64,000 bases of DNA, taken from CAYMEV01 sp964389675 [NCBI: uncultured Candidatus Sumerlaeota bacterium] (GTDB lineage Bacteria > CAYMEV01). Below are positions 45,135 to 54,958 of this stretch, one piece after another. A program made the translations under genes and the position numbers. The notes beneath the pieces were generated by a model. It was not told where the DNA came from, ran no database searches, and saw nothing but the letters and a program-made list of their open reading frames with translations. The stretch lies in NCBI GenBank assembly GCA_964389675.1, contig CAYMEV010000008.1, forward strand, positions 1 through 64,000, in the 5' to 3' direction. Position 1 is the first letter of the stretch. Each line of letters opens with the position of its first letter.

Positions 45135-46072
45135 TCCTCAAGGCTCCTTCCAGTAAGCTTGAGAAATACAGCTTCCAGGTTGGGGGATTTTATCTTTATA
45201 TCTGCGATATGGACATTGTTCTTAAACATTATCTCAAGAAGCGAGGGAATTCTGTCAGTATTGTCAAAAGCCAGGCTGGCAAGGCCCTCATTAACTGAAA
45301 GGACATCAAAGCCCTCATTCCCTGTGCTGGACAGTATGCTTGAGGCCATCTCAGCATCAAATTCACCGGTGATCTCTACTATCTCTTTCTCACCGACGAT
45401 TTTTATCAGCTCAGTCATTGTGCCCTGCGCTTTAATGGAGCCCTTGTCCATAATGGCTATATGAGAGCATATTTCCTCAACCTCTGACAGCTGGTGTGTT
45501 GTAAAAATAACAGATGTGCCTTCCCTGCCGACATCCTTGATTATCTCAAGGATATTCACCTTTGTCTGGACATCGATCCCTACAGTAGGCTCATCCAGCA
45601 GGAGCAGTTCAGGCTTGTGGATCATCCCTATTGCAATATTAAGCCGGCGCTTCATACCCCCCGAGAAATTCTTTACAGGCTCCTTCAGCCTTTGGCTGAG
45701 GCCGACAAGTTCAAGGATCTCTTTTGAGTTTTTCTTAAGTTCGGATGCAGGGACATCATAGAGCCCGCCCCAGAACATAAGGTTATCCATACAGCTCAGA
45801 TCTTCATAAAAAGCCATATCCTGGGGTACTATACCCATTCTGTTCTTCAGTACAGGATTTGAAAAAAGGTCACTGCCCTTAAAAGAAACTGATCCGGAAA
45901 AATCCTTCAATGTGCCAGATAGGACAGAGATGAGAGTGGTCTTGCCGGCTCCATTGGGGCCTAAAAGCCCCAGTATCTCCCCCCTGTGAAGCGAGAGGCT
46001 GAAGTTATCAAGAGCAACTGTATCGCCGTATGATTTTACGATATTCTTAATATCAAGTATTATACTTTCCAT
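45131..46072 (-). CDS. ABC transporter ATP-binding protein
   Basis: A 313-residue ATPase. Walker A is GPNGAGKT, the signature is NFSGGMKRRLNIA, Walker B is LLLLDEPTVGID, and the H-loop is TTHQLSEVEE. The C-terminal extension (about 225-313, ending near LEAVFLKLTGRSLED) is typical of ABC-2 drug exporters of the DrrA type. It is first gene of a four-gene operon: ATPase, permease, permease, exonuclease III. Confidence 0.93.
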   Translation of the reverse strand: MESIILDIKNIVKSYGDTVALDNFSLSLHRGEILGLLGPNGAGKTTLISVLSGTLKDFSGSVSFKGSDLFSNPVLKNRMGIVPQDMAFYEDLSCMDNLMFWGGLYDVPASELKKNSKEILELVGLSQRLKEPVKNFSGGMKRRLNIAIGMIHKPELLLLDEPTVGIDVQTKVNILEIIKDVGREGTSVIFTTHQLSEVEEICSHIAIMDKGSIKAQGTMTELIKIVGEKEIVEITGEFDAEMASSILSSTGNEGFDVLSVNEGLASLAFDNTDRIPSLLEIMFKNNVHIADIKIKSPNLEAVFLKLTGRSLED

Positions 46073-46116
46073 AAGATACTTTTAACACAGTCTGTCCCTT
46101 TGGCAACAATTAAATA

Positions 46117-47031
46117 TCATGGATTTGCATATACCCTTCTTCTTAATATTCCTATATTTGCAAGGGTAAAGATAAAAAGAGCTGTCCAGATAAAGCTGAA
46201 GCTTATGAAATGGATAATTGAAAAATATTCCCTGAAAACAAAAATACCCAGCATGAGCTTGATCGACGGGGCAATATACTGCAGGAACCCCATCATGGAA
46301 AAGGTGGTGTTTTCAACGCATTTTGCATAAAAGAGAAGGGGAACCGCAGTAATAATGCCGGTACCGGCAAGCAGCAGAGCAGTGGACAGGGGCATGGCCC
46401 CCAGCACCCCATTTCCGTTTTTTTCAAGGCTTCCTATATAAAGCAGGGCAACAGGCATTACGATAAATGTCTCCAGTGTCAGCCCGGTGATAGAATCCAC
46501 CCTGGCTATCTTCTTTATAAGCCCGTACAGTGCAAATGTGCCAGCAAGCAGAAGCGCTATCCAGGGCAGTCTTCCGTAATGTATTGTTATAATGATAACA
46601 CCTGCACCGGCCAGGATAATTGCGATAAGCTGCCATCTGGAAAGGACTTCCTTAAAGACAGTTACACCAAGCATAACGACAACAAGAGGGTTTATGAAAT
46701 AGCCCATGCTCGCTTCGATTACATGATCGCTGTTTACAGCATAGATATAGGTATACCAGTTTGCGCTTATTATAAATCCGCATGCAAACATTAAAAGCAT
46801 TCTTTTTGTATCGGATGCGACAATCCTGATCCTTTTCCAGCCCTTGAAAATGCCTGCAACCAGAAGCATAAATAAAAATGACCATGCTATCCTGTGTGCA
46901 AGAGTCTCTAACGGAGATACAGCCTTCAGAAGCTTCCAGTAAAGGGGAAGCATTCCCCATAGCCCGTATGCAAGAATACCGTAGATGATGCCTGCAATAT
47001 TCCCGTCCCTTTTACCTGTATGAATACCCAT
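46117..47031 (-). CDS. rarD: RarD-type EamA permease
   Basis: A 304-residue integral membrane protein with about ten helices in two EamA halves. RarD features: GILAYGLWGMLPLYWKLL at the start, LAHRIAWSFLFML, SANWYTYIYAVNSDHVIEASMGYFINPL and GFLQYIAPS. RarD proteins are drug/metabolite transporters first linked to chloramphenicol sensitivity in Pseudomonas. The physiological substrate is unclear. It lies just upstream of the ABC operon with a gap of 44 bases on the same strand and may share its transcript. Confidence 0.93.
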   Translation of the reverse strand: MGIHTGKRDGNIAGIIYGILAYGLWGMLPLYWKLLKAVSPLETLAHRIAWSFLFMLLVAGIFKGWKRIRIVASDTKRMLLMFACGFIISANWYTYIYAVNSDHVIEASMGYFINPLVVVMLGVTVFKEVLSRWQLIAIILAGAGVIIITIHYGRLPWIALLLAGTFALYGLIKKIARVDSITGLTLETFIVMPVALLYIGSLEKNGNGVLGAMPLSTALLLAGTGIITAVPLLFYAKCVENTTFSMMGFLQYIAPSIKLMLGIFVFREYFSIIHFISFSFIWTALFIFTLANIGILRRRVYANP

Positions 47032-47154
47032 CTAAGAAACCTCTCAGAAACATGTCAGGTGGTTATAATACTTTAAGGCATCAGAATATCAAATAAAATA
47101 TTGATTAATCCCGGCATACAGCTGGTTATTCAAGGGGAAAGACAAATTATAATT

Positions 47155-50100
47155 TCAGGCCTGGCTGCTTCTGCTTAGTTTATCAATACTTTTTTTATAG
47201 ATGATCCTGGGTTTCTTTTTATAAGCCAGCTCGTAGAAATTTATTGCTGAAAGCCTGTATTGATCATTAAGGGTAAGAGTGTAGAGTTCTGAATATATAT
47301 CAGCACTCTGATAATCTTCAATATCCTCCGAAAGCAATTCTTTCAATTTTCTCACAGCTGAGGGTTTATCCATTTTGCCCATTATTCTGCAGGATTGAAT
47401 TTTTGCGTTCATTATACCGGTATGATTATCTGTCTCTATTGATATGCGGAGAGCTTCATCATTTATCACTTTTGCATCATCATAGATCTTCCTGTCAAAG
47501 AGGATCCCTGCTTTACTGAGCAGGCAGGCTGTTAAAAACGGGTTTTTAGCCTTCAGCTCCCTGAATATACTGATTGCAAGATCATAGTATCTTTCAGCCT
47601 GTTCATAATCTCCGCACTCCTGGTATACATCTGCCAAATTTCCTTTTGCAATGCCCTGTTCACGCTTATCCCCTATATCTATTGCGATCTCCAGCTGAAC
47701 ATTGAAGCATTCGATTGCTTTTTCATAATTCCCGCAGTGTTGAAATACAATCCCCATATTCGCCACAGCATTCCTGATACCCCTTTTATCACCGATATCC
47801 TCTGACAAACGCCGCTGGATCTCATAATATTTCAGGGCTTTCTCATATTGGCCGGTTCTTGAATATACTACGGCGGTATTATGCAGTGCTACACCTACTC
47901 CCTCTTTGTATCCAATTTCCTCCGATACCTTCAGGTGCCTGTCAAAATACTCCAGAGCCTTTTCATATTCGCCGAGCCTTGAATACACTATGCCGGTATT
48001 GCCGTATGTAATACCTGTACCCTGTTTGTCGCCAATCTCTTTCAGTATTGAAGAAACTCTTGAAAAACATTCCAGTGCCTCATTATACTGTCCCAGCTTG
48101 TTGTATACATTTCCCAGATTTCCCATGGCATTACCGTATCCCTTCTTATCATCAATGCTTTCACAGATATCAGTACATATTTCAAAGCATTCCACTGCTT
48201 CTTTATACCTTGACTGCTCGAAATATATAGTCCCGATCTTGTTAAAGGCCTGGCTAAGCCCTTTTTTGTCATTTATCCTGTTGCACAGGTCCTTATACCT
48301 TTCATTCCATATTAAGGCCTTATCAAACTGAAAGCTTTTATAATAATAATTTACAATACTGTTCATTGTCTCAGCCATTACTGGATCAATTTTAATCCTC
48401 TCTGCAATTTTCAGGCTCTGATCAAAGGATTCTTTTGCTTTATTGAAATTACCCGTTTTCAGGAGGATATTTCCATTTATATTAAGCATTTTTGCAAGGG
48501 ATATTTCCCTGTTTGAAACCTCAGCTGTTTTTATAGCCTCAGCAAGCAGTTCCATCACATCCTCCCACTTTCCCAGTATCTCCATGGATACTGCCTTTTT
48601 CAGCTTTATATCAAGGATCTCATCTGTATCAGATTTATCAAGCAGGCCCAGGACAATATCATAATTTTTTATCGCTCTTTCGTTAAAATAAGCCTTTTTG
48701 GCATTATCACCGCAGACCGTATAATACTGTATTGCCTTTGCCCTGTTACCACCCTCAAGAAAATGATATGCAGTCTCCTCAGCATAAAACAGCGGATATT
48801 CAGTACCAATTGCTTCAAGGGATTCTGCAAGCTGCAGGCTTGTCTTTTTTTTGTCAGTTATCGTTTTTTTAACCAGATTCTTTGTAAGCATACTGCAGAA
48901 ACCATAATTTACGCCTGCTGCTGTCCTGGAGGCCTCGAGGACTTCAAGCCTTTCAAGTTCAATGAGCATCCTTGCTGAATCCATGGGGGAAATGCTTCGT
49001 ATTATCTTCACTATTGCATCTGCGGAAAGGTTGATTCTCAGAAGGGACAGTACCTGGAGAATATTCTTTTTGTCCTCATCCTCATTCAGCCTCTTTATTC
49101 TTTGTCTGATAATATCCTGGAGGCTTTCCGGTATATCACTTTTTTTTATCTTTTTTGAAAGGTCCCAGAAAATTCTACCTTTTTTGATCAGGTTCTTATC
49201 AATAAGCGATTTTATCAATTCTTCGAGAAAAAAAGGATTACCCCCGACCCTTTCCCTGATCCTTGCAATCTTCTCCCTTATGCTGCCGCCTGTACATTCT
49301 GCACCAAAAATATTTTCAATGTATTCCCGCACTGCTTCATTATCCAGAGGAAGAAGATCCAGCCTTCCAGCCTGTTTCAGCGAAAGCAATTCAGAAGCCG
49401 GGCTTTTTATTTTGAGCCTGTTCTCATTTATATTTGCATATATAAGCAGGTTTGGTCCATCCTTTCCTTGAAGTGCAGTTCTGTGCAGTATGCCCTTCAG
49501 TATGTCTACAGACCCTTCATCAATATACTGAAGGTCATTTATAAAAATAATGCTGGGCGCATCCTGACTGAATGCAAATTCAATTATCATATCTGAGAGC
49601 ATCCGTTCAGTGATCTCCTTCTGCAGTTTGGGATCGTCATATAATTCAAAGATCTTATAACCCTCAAGCAGTTCAGAACCATGAATCAGGTGAAGAAGGT
49701 ACTGGCCGTATTTATCAGTGATCTCACGGGAGGAAAGGATCAGTACCTGGTGCAGGATCTCTGCCATGGTTTGATAAGGCCTTGCATCTCCCTCCATGGC
49801 GCTTGCTTCAAAAAAATTAATGTCGTTCAGGCGGCAGTATTTCTTAAACTCCGTAAAAAGCCTTGTTTTCCCTATTCCTACAGGCCCATGGCATATAATG
49901 ATATTTTTGCCTTTCCCGCTGAACAGATGGTGCCTGAGGAATTCAAGCTCCTTTTTCCTGTTAATAAATGCATTACCGAGGACATAACTGCTTTTTGTAT
50001 TAGAGGTCTCAAACTCAATTCCACTGTCAAAATCAGCCCTTAAATCATCTATGATCTCTGAACAGTGTCTGTATCTGCTGTCTGTCCGGTATGATGTCAT

Positions 50101-50823
50101 CTTTCCAATTATATTCCTCAGGGGTTTTTGCTTGATCTTAAGCAGCATCTCTTCATGATATATGCTGTATCTGTCCTCATTGCCGAGCACCTCGAGGACT
50201 GCTCCTTCTTTTCCTGAAAAGAAAGTGAATCCTGCAAGCATCTCATAAAATACAAGCCCGAGAGAAAATATATCCATAGAGGTGTTTACATTTCCCTTCA
50301 GGCCATCAGGAGACATATACTGCATAGTCCCCTTAAGCAAATTGTCATTTACCCGTGAGAAGGCTGAAAAGCCGAAATCAAGCAGTTTTATGCCATTTGT
50401 TAAAAGCATGATATTTTTCGGTTTGATATCTCTGTATATTATATTTCTACTGTGTATATATTCCAGAGTCCTTAAAATCTGAACAATAATATCAACTGCT
50501 GTGCCTGCACCCCATTTTTGCCCGCTTCCTGTTTTCCCTGACAGCAGGCCGCCCTTCAGGTACTCCATCACGATAAAGCAGTTGTCATCATCATGTCCGA
50601 ATTCATATACCTGTGTCAGGTTCGGATGCTTCAGCCTTGTCATAATATCATATTCATTTTTAAGCTCATTTATGCCATTCTTTCCTTGCATAGCCAGAAT
50701 GCTGTGCTTAATGGTCTTGAGGGCAAATGGTATATCATCATTCAGGGTATCTTCAACAAGGTATACCATCCCCATACCGCCATGCCCCAGTTCCCTGACG
50801 ATCCTGTACCTGTTACCGATCAT
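47155..50823 (-). CDS. Ser/Thr protein kinase - STAND-like ATPase - TPR protein (PknK-like)
   Basis: A 1222-residue member of the five-protein family. Kinase: GHGGMG (13-18), Lys36, YRD with Asp132, Asn137, DFG (149-151). ATPase: Walker A GPVGIGKT (313-320), Walker B IFINDLQYIDEGS. About eight TPR units of about 40 residues follow (for example NTGIVYSRLGEYEKALEY), then a shorter helical tail. In this protein the activation segment has SPDGLKG in place of the usual SPEAL. It is the last of the three genes of the 47-59 kb tandem group, 75 bases after the 50899-54717 gene. Confidence 0.87.
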   Translation of the reverse strand: MIGNRYRIVRELGHGGMGMVYLVEDTLNDDIPFALKTIKHSILAMQGKNGINELKNEYDIMTRLKHPNLTQVYEFGHDDDNCFIVMEYLKGGLLSGKTGSGQKWGAGTAVDIIVQILRTLEYIHSRNIIYRDIKPKNIMLLTNGIKLLDFGFSAFSRVNDNLLKGTMQYMSPDGLKGNVNTSMDIFSLGLVFYEMLAGFTFFSGKEGAVLEVLGNEDRYSIYHEEMLLKIKQKPLRNIIGKMTSYRTDSRYRHCSEIIDDLRADFDSGIEFETSNTKSSYVLGNAFINRKKELEFLRHHLFSGKGKNIIICHGPVGIGKTRLFTEFKKYCRLNDINFFEASAMEGDARPYQTMAEILHQVLILSSREITDKYGQYLLHLIHGSELLEGYKIFELYDDPKLQKEITERMLSDMIIEFAFSQDAPSIIFINDLQYIDEGSVDILKGILHRTALQGKDGPNLLIYANINENRLKIKSPASELLSLKQAGRLDLLPLDNEAVREYIENIFGAECTGGSIREKIARIRERVGGNPFFLEELIKSLIDKNLIKKGRIFWDLSKKIKKSDIPESLQDIIRQRIKRLNEDEDKKNILQVLSLLRINLSADAIVKIIRSISPMDSARMLIELERLEVLEASRTAAGVNYGFCSMLTKNLVKKTITDKKKTSLQLAESLEAIGTEYPLFYAEETAYHFLEGGNRAKAIQYYTVCGDNAKKAYFNERAIKNYDIVLGLLDKSDTDEILDIKLKKAVSMEILGKWEDVMELLAEAIKTAEVSNREISLAKMLNINGNILLKTGNFNKAKESFDQSLKIAERIKIDPVMAETMNSIVNYYYKSFQFDKALIWNERYKDLCNRINDKKGLSQAFNKIGTIYFEQSRYKEAVECFEICTDICESIDDKKGYGNAMGNLGNVYNKLGQYNEALECFSRVSSILKEIGDKQGTGITYGNTGIVYSRLGEYEKALEYFDRHLKVSEEIGYKEGVGVALHNTAVVYSRTGQYEKALKYYEIQRRLSEDIGDKRGIRNAVANMGIVFQHCGNYEKAIECFNVQLEIAIDIGDKREQGIAKGNLADVYQECGDYEQAERYYDLAISIFRELKAKNPFLTACLLSKAGILFDRKIYDDAKVINDEALRISIETDNHTGIMNAKIQSCRIMGKMDKPSAVRKLKELLSEDIEDYQSADIYSELYTLTLNDQYRLSAINFYELAYKKKPRIIYKKSIDKLSRSSQA

Positions 50824-50898
50824 CCAGCAGTCCTTTCCTGATTTTAATGTTCATTCTGCCTGCCTGATAAAATATTTTATTATGACAGCTTCCTGGTA

Positions 50899-53800
50899 TT
50901 ATTTAGATTTTTTCTTGAGGATCCTGATTCTTTTTTCAAACTCATACAGCGGCTCCTCTTCAAAAAGGCCGCTGTAGAGCCTGAGTGCCTCTTTCCTGTA
51001 TTTTACCTCTTCCTTCAGCATATAGAGCTGGAAACAGATCTCCGCCTTTTCTCTTCTGCTCCGCTCCTCATTCAGCATTTCCAGCATTCTGCGTACTGCA
51101 GATTCTGTATTGCTTACAGCCATCATCCTTATCCTCAGCATCTCCATGTTGAAAAGAAGCGCTTTATCCCTCAGCCCCGCCCCTGTTTTCTCCAGTTCCT
51201 GAATACAGCTTTCTGCATCCTCATACTCCCTGTTATCCAGATGCAGTACGGATTTATCACAGAGGAATTCGGCAAGAAGGCTCTTTATACCAAGAGCTCT
51301 GAATATATCAGCAGCCTTGTTAAAGCATCTCAATGCCATGTCTTTCCGACCCAGCTCATAATAAGCCTTGCCCATATTGCCGGATGCGAAGCCAATACTG
51401 CGTTTATCCCCGGTTTCTTCCGCTATTTTTTCCCTTACCTTAAGCATTTTCAGTGCTTCCTGGAAATCTCCCCTGTAAAGAAGGACACCGCCTATATTTC
51501 CTGATGCAGCCCCTTCGCCCATCCTGTCACCAATCTCTTCTGATATCTTTTTATAGATCTCATAGGATTTCAGGGCCTTGTCATAATGCCCCATTGCACA
51601 GTATACAGTACCCATATTGGCTGTTGCTATGCCTGTGCCTCTTCTATCCCCTATCTCTTCTGCAACCTTTTTCCTCTTTTCATGGTAATCAAGCGCTTTG
51701 TCATATTCACCCAGGTCATAATAAAGTATCCCGAGGTTTCCATATGCAATACCTGCCCCTATCTTGTCCCCGAGCTCCATGCTCAGCCTCATGTTCAGAA
51801 GATGGTTGTCCAGTGCCTTACGGTAGTTGCCCAGGTCATAATATATAATGCCTATATTGCCTGCGGCAGAGCCTATACCCCTTTTATCGCCTGTCTCTTC
51901 CGAGATCTTCTTATATACCTCGTAGCATTCAAGGGCTTTTTTGTAGTCACCCTGATTATTATATACATTGCCCATATTGCATACAGCTTTGGCAAAGCCC
52001 TTTTTATCACCTGCTTTTATCGAGATATCCCTGTAAGATATGAAGCAGTCAATAGCTTCATTGAACCTGGACTGTATATTATATATATTGCCAATATTAT
52101 TAAGTGCAGTGGAATATCCCCGAATATCGCCGCACTTTTCCCATACATGCCTGTTATTATTGAATATATCTATAGCAGTTTCATACTGTGATTTATAAAA
52201 ATAATAATTTATAATGTTTGTTATAGTCTCTGCAAGAAGCTTATAATTGTTTTCTGATTCAGCAATCCTTCTGCTCTCCTCAAATGAACACCCCGCAGAT
52301 TCAAGATCCCCCTTCCGAAGAAGGATACTCCCCCGTATATTATTTATCTTTCCCAGTATCAGCCTGTTTTCTGATCTTTCAGCAATAAGAGCGCAATCTT
52401 TTAGTATTTCAAGCGCATCATCCCATTGGCCAAGTTCTTTCAGGGATATCGCCTTTCTAATAAGCACACCGAGGATCTCAGCCATATCTGAGCCTTTTTT
52501 CAGCTTAAGGGCGATATCATAAAACCTTACAGCCTTTTCATTAAAATACCTGGACTGAGCATTATCCCCGCATTTTATATAATATTCCACAGCTTTATCT
52601 GTATTTTCCCCTTTTTCATAATGATAGGCTGTCTCTTCTGTAAAAAGGTCCGATACAGCACCATAATTCCTGTCAAGTATGTCTGCAAGCAGGCTGTGGA
52701 GTTTCCGGCTGTTTTTGACAGTTTCCCTTACAAGGTATTTGACTGTACTGCTTGCAAATGAGTACTTGAATGAACCGGCGGTCCTTATCGACTGCATTAT
52801 CTCAAGCCTCTCCAGGTCAAGGACTATCCTCATTGCATCAGAATCCGTGGTGCTCTTTATTATTGCCCTTATAAGCCCTGATTCCAGGTCAGTCCTTAAT
52901 AGTGACAATATCTGCAGGACATTTCTGTAATCCTTTTCTTTCATGATCTTTTCAAGCCTTGCTTTGGCTATCTCAAGAAGATTGGGTGGTATGTCCATAT
53001 CATCAATATCCCTGGTCAATCTCCAGTACCCCCTGTCCTTTATGATCAGATCGTTTTCAATAAGGGATTTTATAAGCTGTTCAAGGAAAAGAGGGTTACC
53101 GCTTACCATATCGCGCATTTTTCCTACAGATTTCCTGATGCTCTCATCTATGAACCTGGACCCGAAAATCTTCTCAATAAACTCAGCCACTCCATTCCGG
53201 TCTAAAGGATGCAGGTCAGCAGTCTTTAATCCTTCCATAGTGAAGAACCCGGCAAATTCCTGTTTTTTTTCTATCTTTCCCTCATCAATATTTGCAATTA
53301 TAATAAGGTCCTTCGATCCTGTCTCTGAGATGTTCATTTTGTGGAGCAGTACCCTGAGCATCTCCAGAGAACCTTCATCTATCCACTGAAGGTCATCAAA
53401 GCATATTGCAGCCTTGTATCTGCTCTCCCTGCAGAACCCCAGAATAAAATCCGTTGCGTTCTGGATAATTATATCCTTTAAGGCTTTAGGGTCATCTGAC
53501 CCATCCGGATCCGGAAATTCAGCCAGGTATGTAAAACCCGGAAGGATATGTTTCAGGTTTGTGCCATACCTTTGAAGCAGTTCCCGGGATGACAGGATTA
53601 TCATCCTTTCAAGCATTTCACATATCGAGTAATACTCCTTTATCCCGCCTTCCATGCATGTGCTTTCGAAATAAGGAATGGAATTGAGCCTGCAGTGTTT
53701 CTTCAGCTCCCTGAACAGCCTTGTTTTACCTGCACCGGCAGTTCCCCTGTATATGAACATGCATGGGTTCCTGCTTCCGGCAAGGCCGTCCTTAAGGATC

Positions 53801-54717
53801 TGCATTTCCCTGTGCCTGTCGGCAAAAGCATTGCCGAGAACATAGCTTTCCTTTGTCTCTGAGGATTCATACTCATAGGCCCTGTTGAAGGATTTATTTA
53901 TATCGCCAATTATATCAGAAAACTTTTTATACCTGTCCATTGGATAATATTTCGTCATTCCATCTATTATTGCCCTGAAACCGGAACTGCCTGCAAGGCC
54001 CAGCCTTTTTTCCTGAAAATCTGAATAATGGTCCGGGTCCTGAAGTATCTGTATTATATCACATATCTCAATCCCCCTGCCTCCAAAAAAAGGCTCTCCT
54101 GCTGTCAGTTCAAAAAAGAGAAGGCCGAGGGAGAACATGTCCATGGAATATTGAATATTGCCGCTAAGCGCTTCAGGGGAGATATACAGCAGTGTCCCTT
54201 TAACATTTTTCTCCCTTCCCTGCAGCAGCCCTGATAACCCGAAATCCAGAAACTTCAGCCCATGCTCTGTTATCATGATATTACCCGGCTTGATGTCCCT
54301 GTATATTATATCTCTGCTGTGGACATACTCCAGTGCCCTCAGCATCTGTATCATATATTCGATACATGATTCTAAAGGCTTTTTTTTGCTTTCCTGAATA
54401 ATATCTGAAAGCATCCTGCCCTGAAGGTACTCCATTACTATATAGTAATTGTCGCCATCCCTGCCGAAATCAAATACCTGTGTGAGGTTAGGGTGCTTCA
54501 GCCTTGTCATAATCTCATATTCGTTCTTGAAGCTGTCAATCCCTGAATGCCTGGTGCTTGAAAGGACATTTTGTTTAATGGTCTTTACTGCAAAAGTAAT
54601 ATTATCCCTCAGCATGTCTTCTGCAAGGTATACAATACCCATTCCCCCCTGCCCAAGATTGCCGATGATCCTGTAACGGGAGTCAATTATGCTTTTCTCT
54701 GCATTCCATGGAAACAT
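50899..54717 (-). CDS. Ser/Thr protein kinase - STAND-like ATPase - TPR protein (PknK-like)
   Basis: A 1272-residue member of the family. Kinase: GQGGMG (22-27), Lys45, YRD with Asp141, Asn146, DFG (158-160). ATPase: Walker A GTAGAGKT (325-332), Walker B ICFDDLQWIDEGS. About nine TPR units of 40 residues make up the long C-terminal arm (for example GNLGILYYDLGEYDKAL), ending in a charged tail. It is the middle gene of the tandem trio. A gap of 241 bases separates it from the upstream paralogue, long enough for its own promoter. It shares the TPR consensus closely with its two neighbours. Confidence 0.87.
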   Translation of the reverse strand: MFPWNAEKSIIDSRYRIIGNLGQGGMGIVYLAEDMLRDNITFAVKTIKQNVLSSTRHSGIDSFKNEYEIMTRLKHPNLTQVFDFGRDGDNYYIVMEYLQGRMLSDIIQESKKKPLESCIEYMIQMLRALEYVHSRDIIYRDIKPGNIMITEHGLKFLDFGLSGLLQGREKNVKGTLLYISPEALSGNIQYSMDMFSLGLLFFELTAGEPFFGGRGIEICDIIQILQDPDHYSDFQEKRLGLAGSSGFRAIIDGMTKYYPMDRYKKFSDIIGDINKSFNRAYEYESSETKESYVLGNAFADRHREMQILKDGLAGSRNPCMFIYRGTAGAGKTRLFRELKKHCRLNSIPYFESTCMEGGIKEYYSICEMLERMIILSSRELLQRYGTNLKHILPGFTYLAEFPDPDGSDDPKALKDIIIQNATDFILGFCRESRYKAAICFDDLQWIDEGSLEMLRVLLHKMNISETGSKDLIIIANIDEGKIEKKQEFAGFFTMEGLKTADLHPLDRNGVAEFIEKIFGSRFIDESIRKSVGKMRDMVSGNPLFLEQLIKSLIENDLIIKDRGYWRLTRDIDDMDIPPNLLEIAKARLEKIMKEKDYRNVLQILSLLRTDLESGLIRAIIKSTTDSDAMRIVLDLERLEIMQSIRTAGSFKYSFASSTVKYLVRETVKNSRKLHSLLADILDRNYGAVSDLFTEETAYHYEKGENTDKAVEYYIKCGDNAQSRYFNEKAVRFYDIALKLKKGSDMAEILGVLIRKAISLKELGQWDDALEILKDCALIAERSENRLILGKINNIRGSILLRKGDLESAGCSFEESRRIAESENNYKLLAETITNIINYYFYKSQYETAIDIFNNNRHVWEKCGDIRGYSTALNNIGNIYNIQSRFNEAIDCFISYRDISIKAGDKKGFAKAVCNMGNVYNNQGDYKKALECYEVYKKISEETGDKRGIGSAAGNIGIIYYDLGNYRKALDNHLLNMRLSMELGDKIGAGIAYGNLGILYYDLGEYDKALDYHEKRKKVAEEIGDRRGTGIATANMGTVYCAMGHYDKALKSYEIYKKISEEIGDRMGEGAASGNIGGVLLYRGDFQEALKMLKVREKIAEETGDKRSIGFASGNMGKAYYELGRKDMALRCFNKAADIFRALGIKSLLAEFLCDKSVLHLDNREYEDAESCIQELEKTGAGLRDKALLFNMEMLRIRMMAVSNTESAVRRMLEMLNEERSRREKAEICFQLYMLKEEVKYRKEALRLYSGLFEEEPLYEFEKRIRILKKKSK

Positions 54718-54958
54718 GCTGTAATTATCTCATTTTTTTGCCAAAACTCCAAATGATTTATTGATCAGTGCATATATTGTTCCATCATAATACTCAGCAG
54801 CGCCAGGTCAGACTGCTATCATAGAGACCTTCAGTTATCTTATGCCGTAAAGGGGTCATCTGGCGGCTCATGTTCTTATTTGATTCTTATATCGGTATTA
54901 TTACAGAATAAAAGGGCGTGGAAGGTGACATCTGAACCCGTTTTCCCGGATATTGGAG

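Noticed and set aside
51586-53389. Long plus-strand frames (201 and 148 residues) inside the kinase-TPR gene
   Set aside because: Antisense shadows of TPR/ATPase coding sequence; the sense protein has continuous domains.
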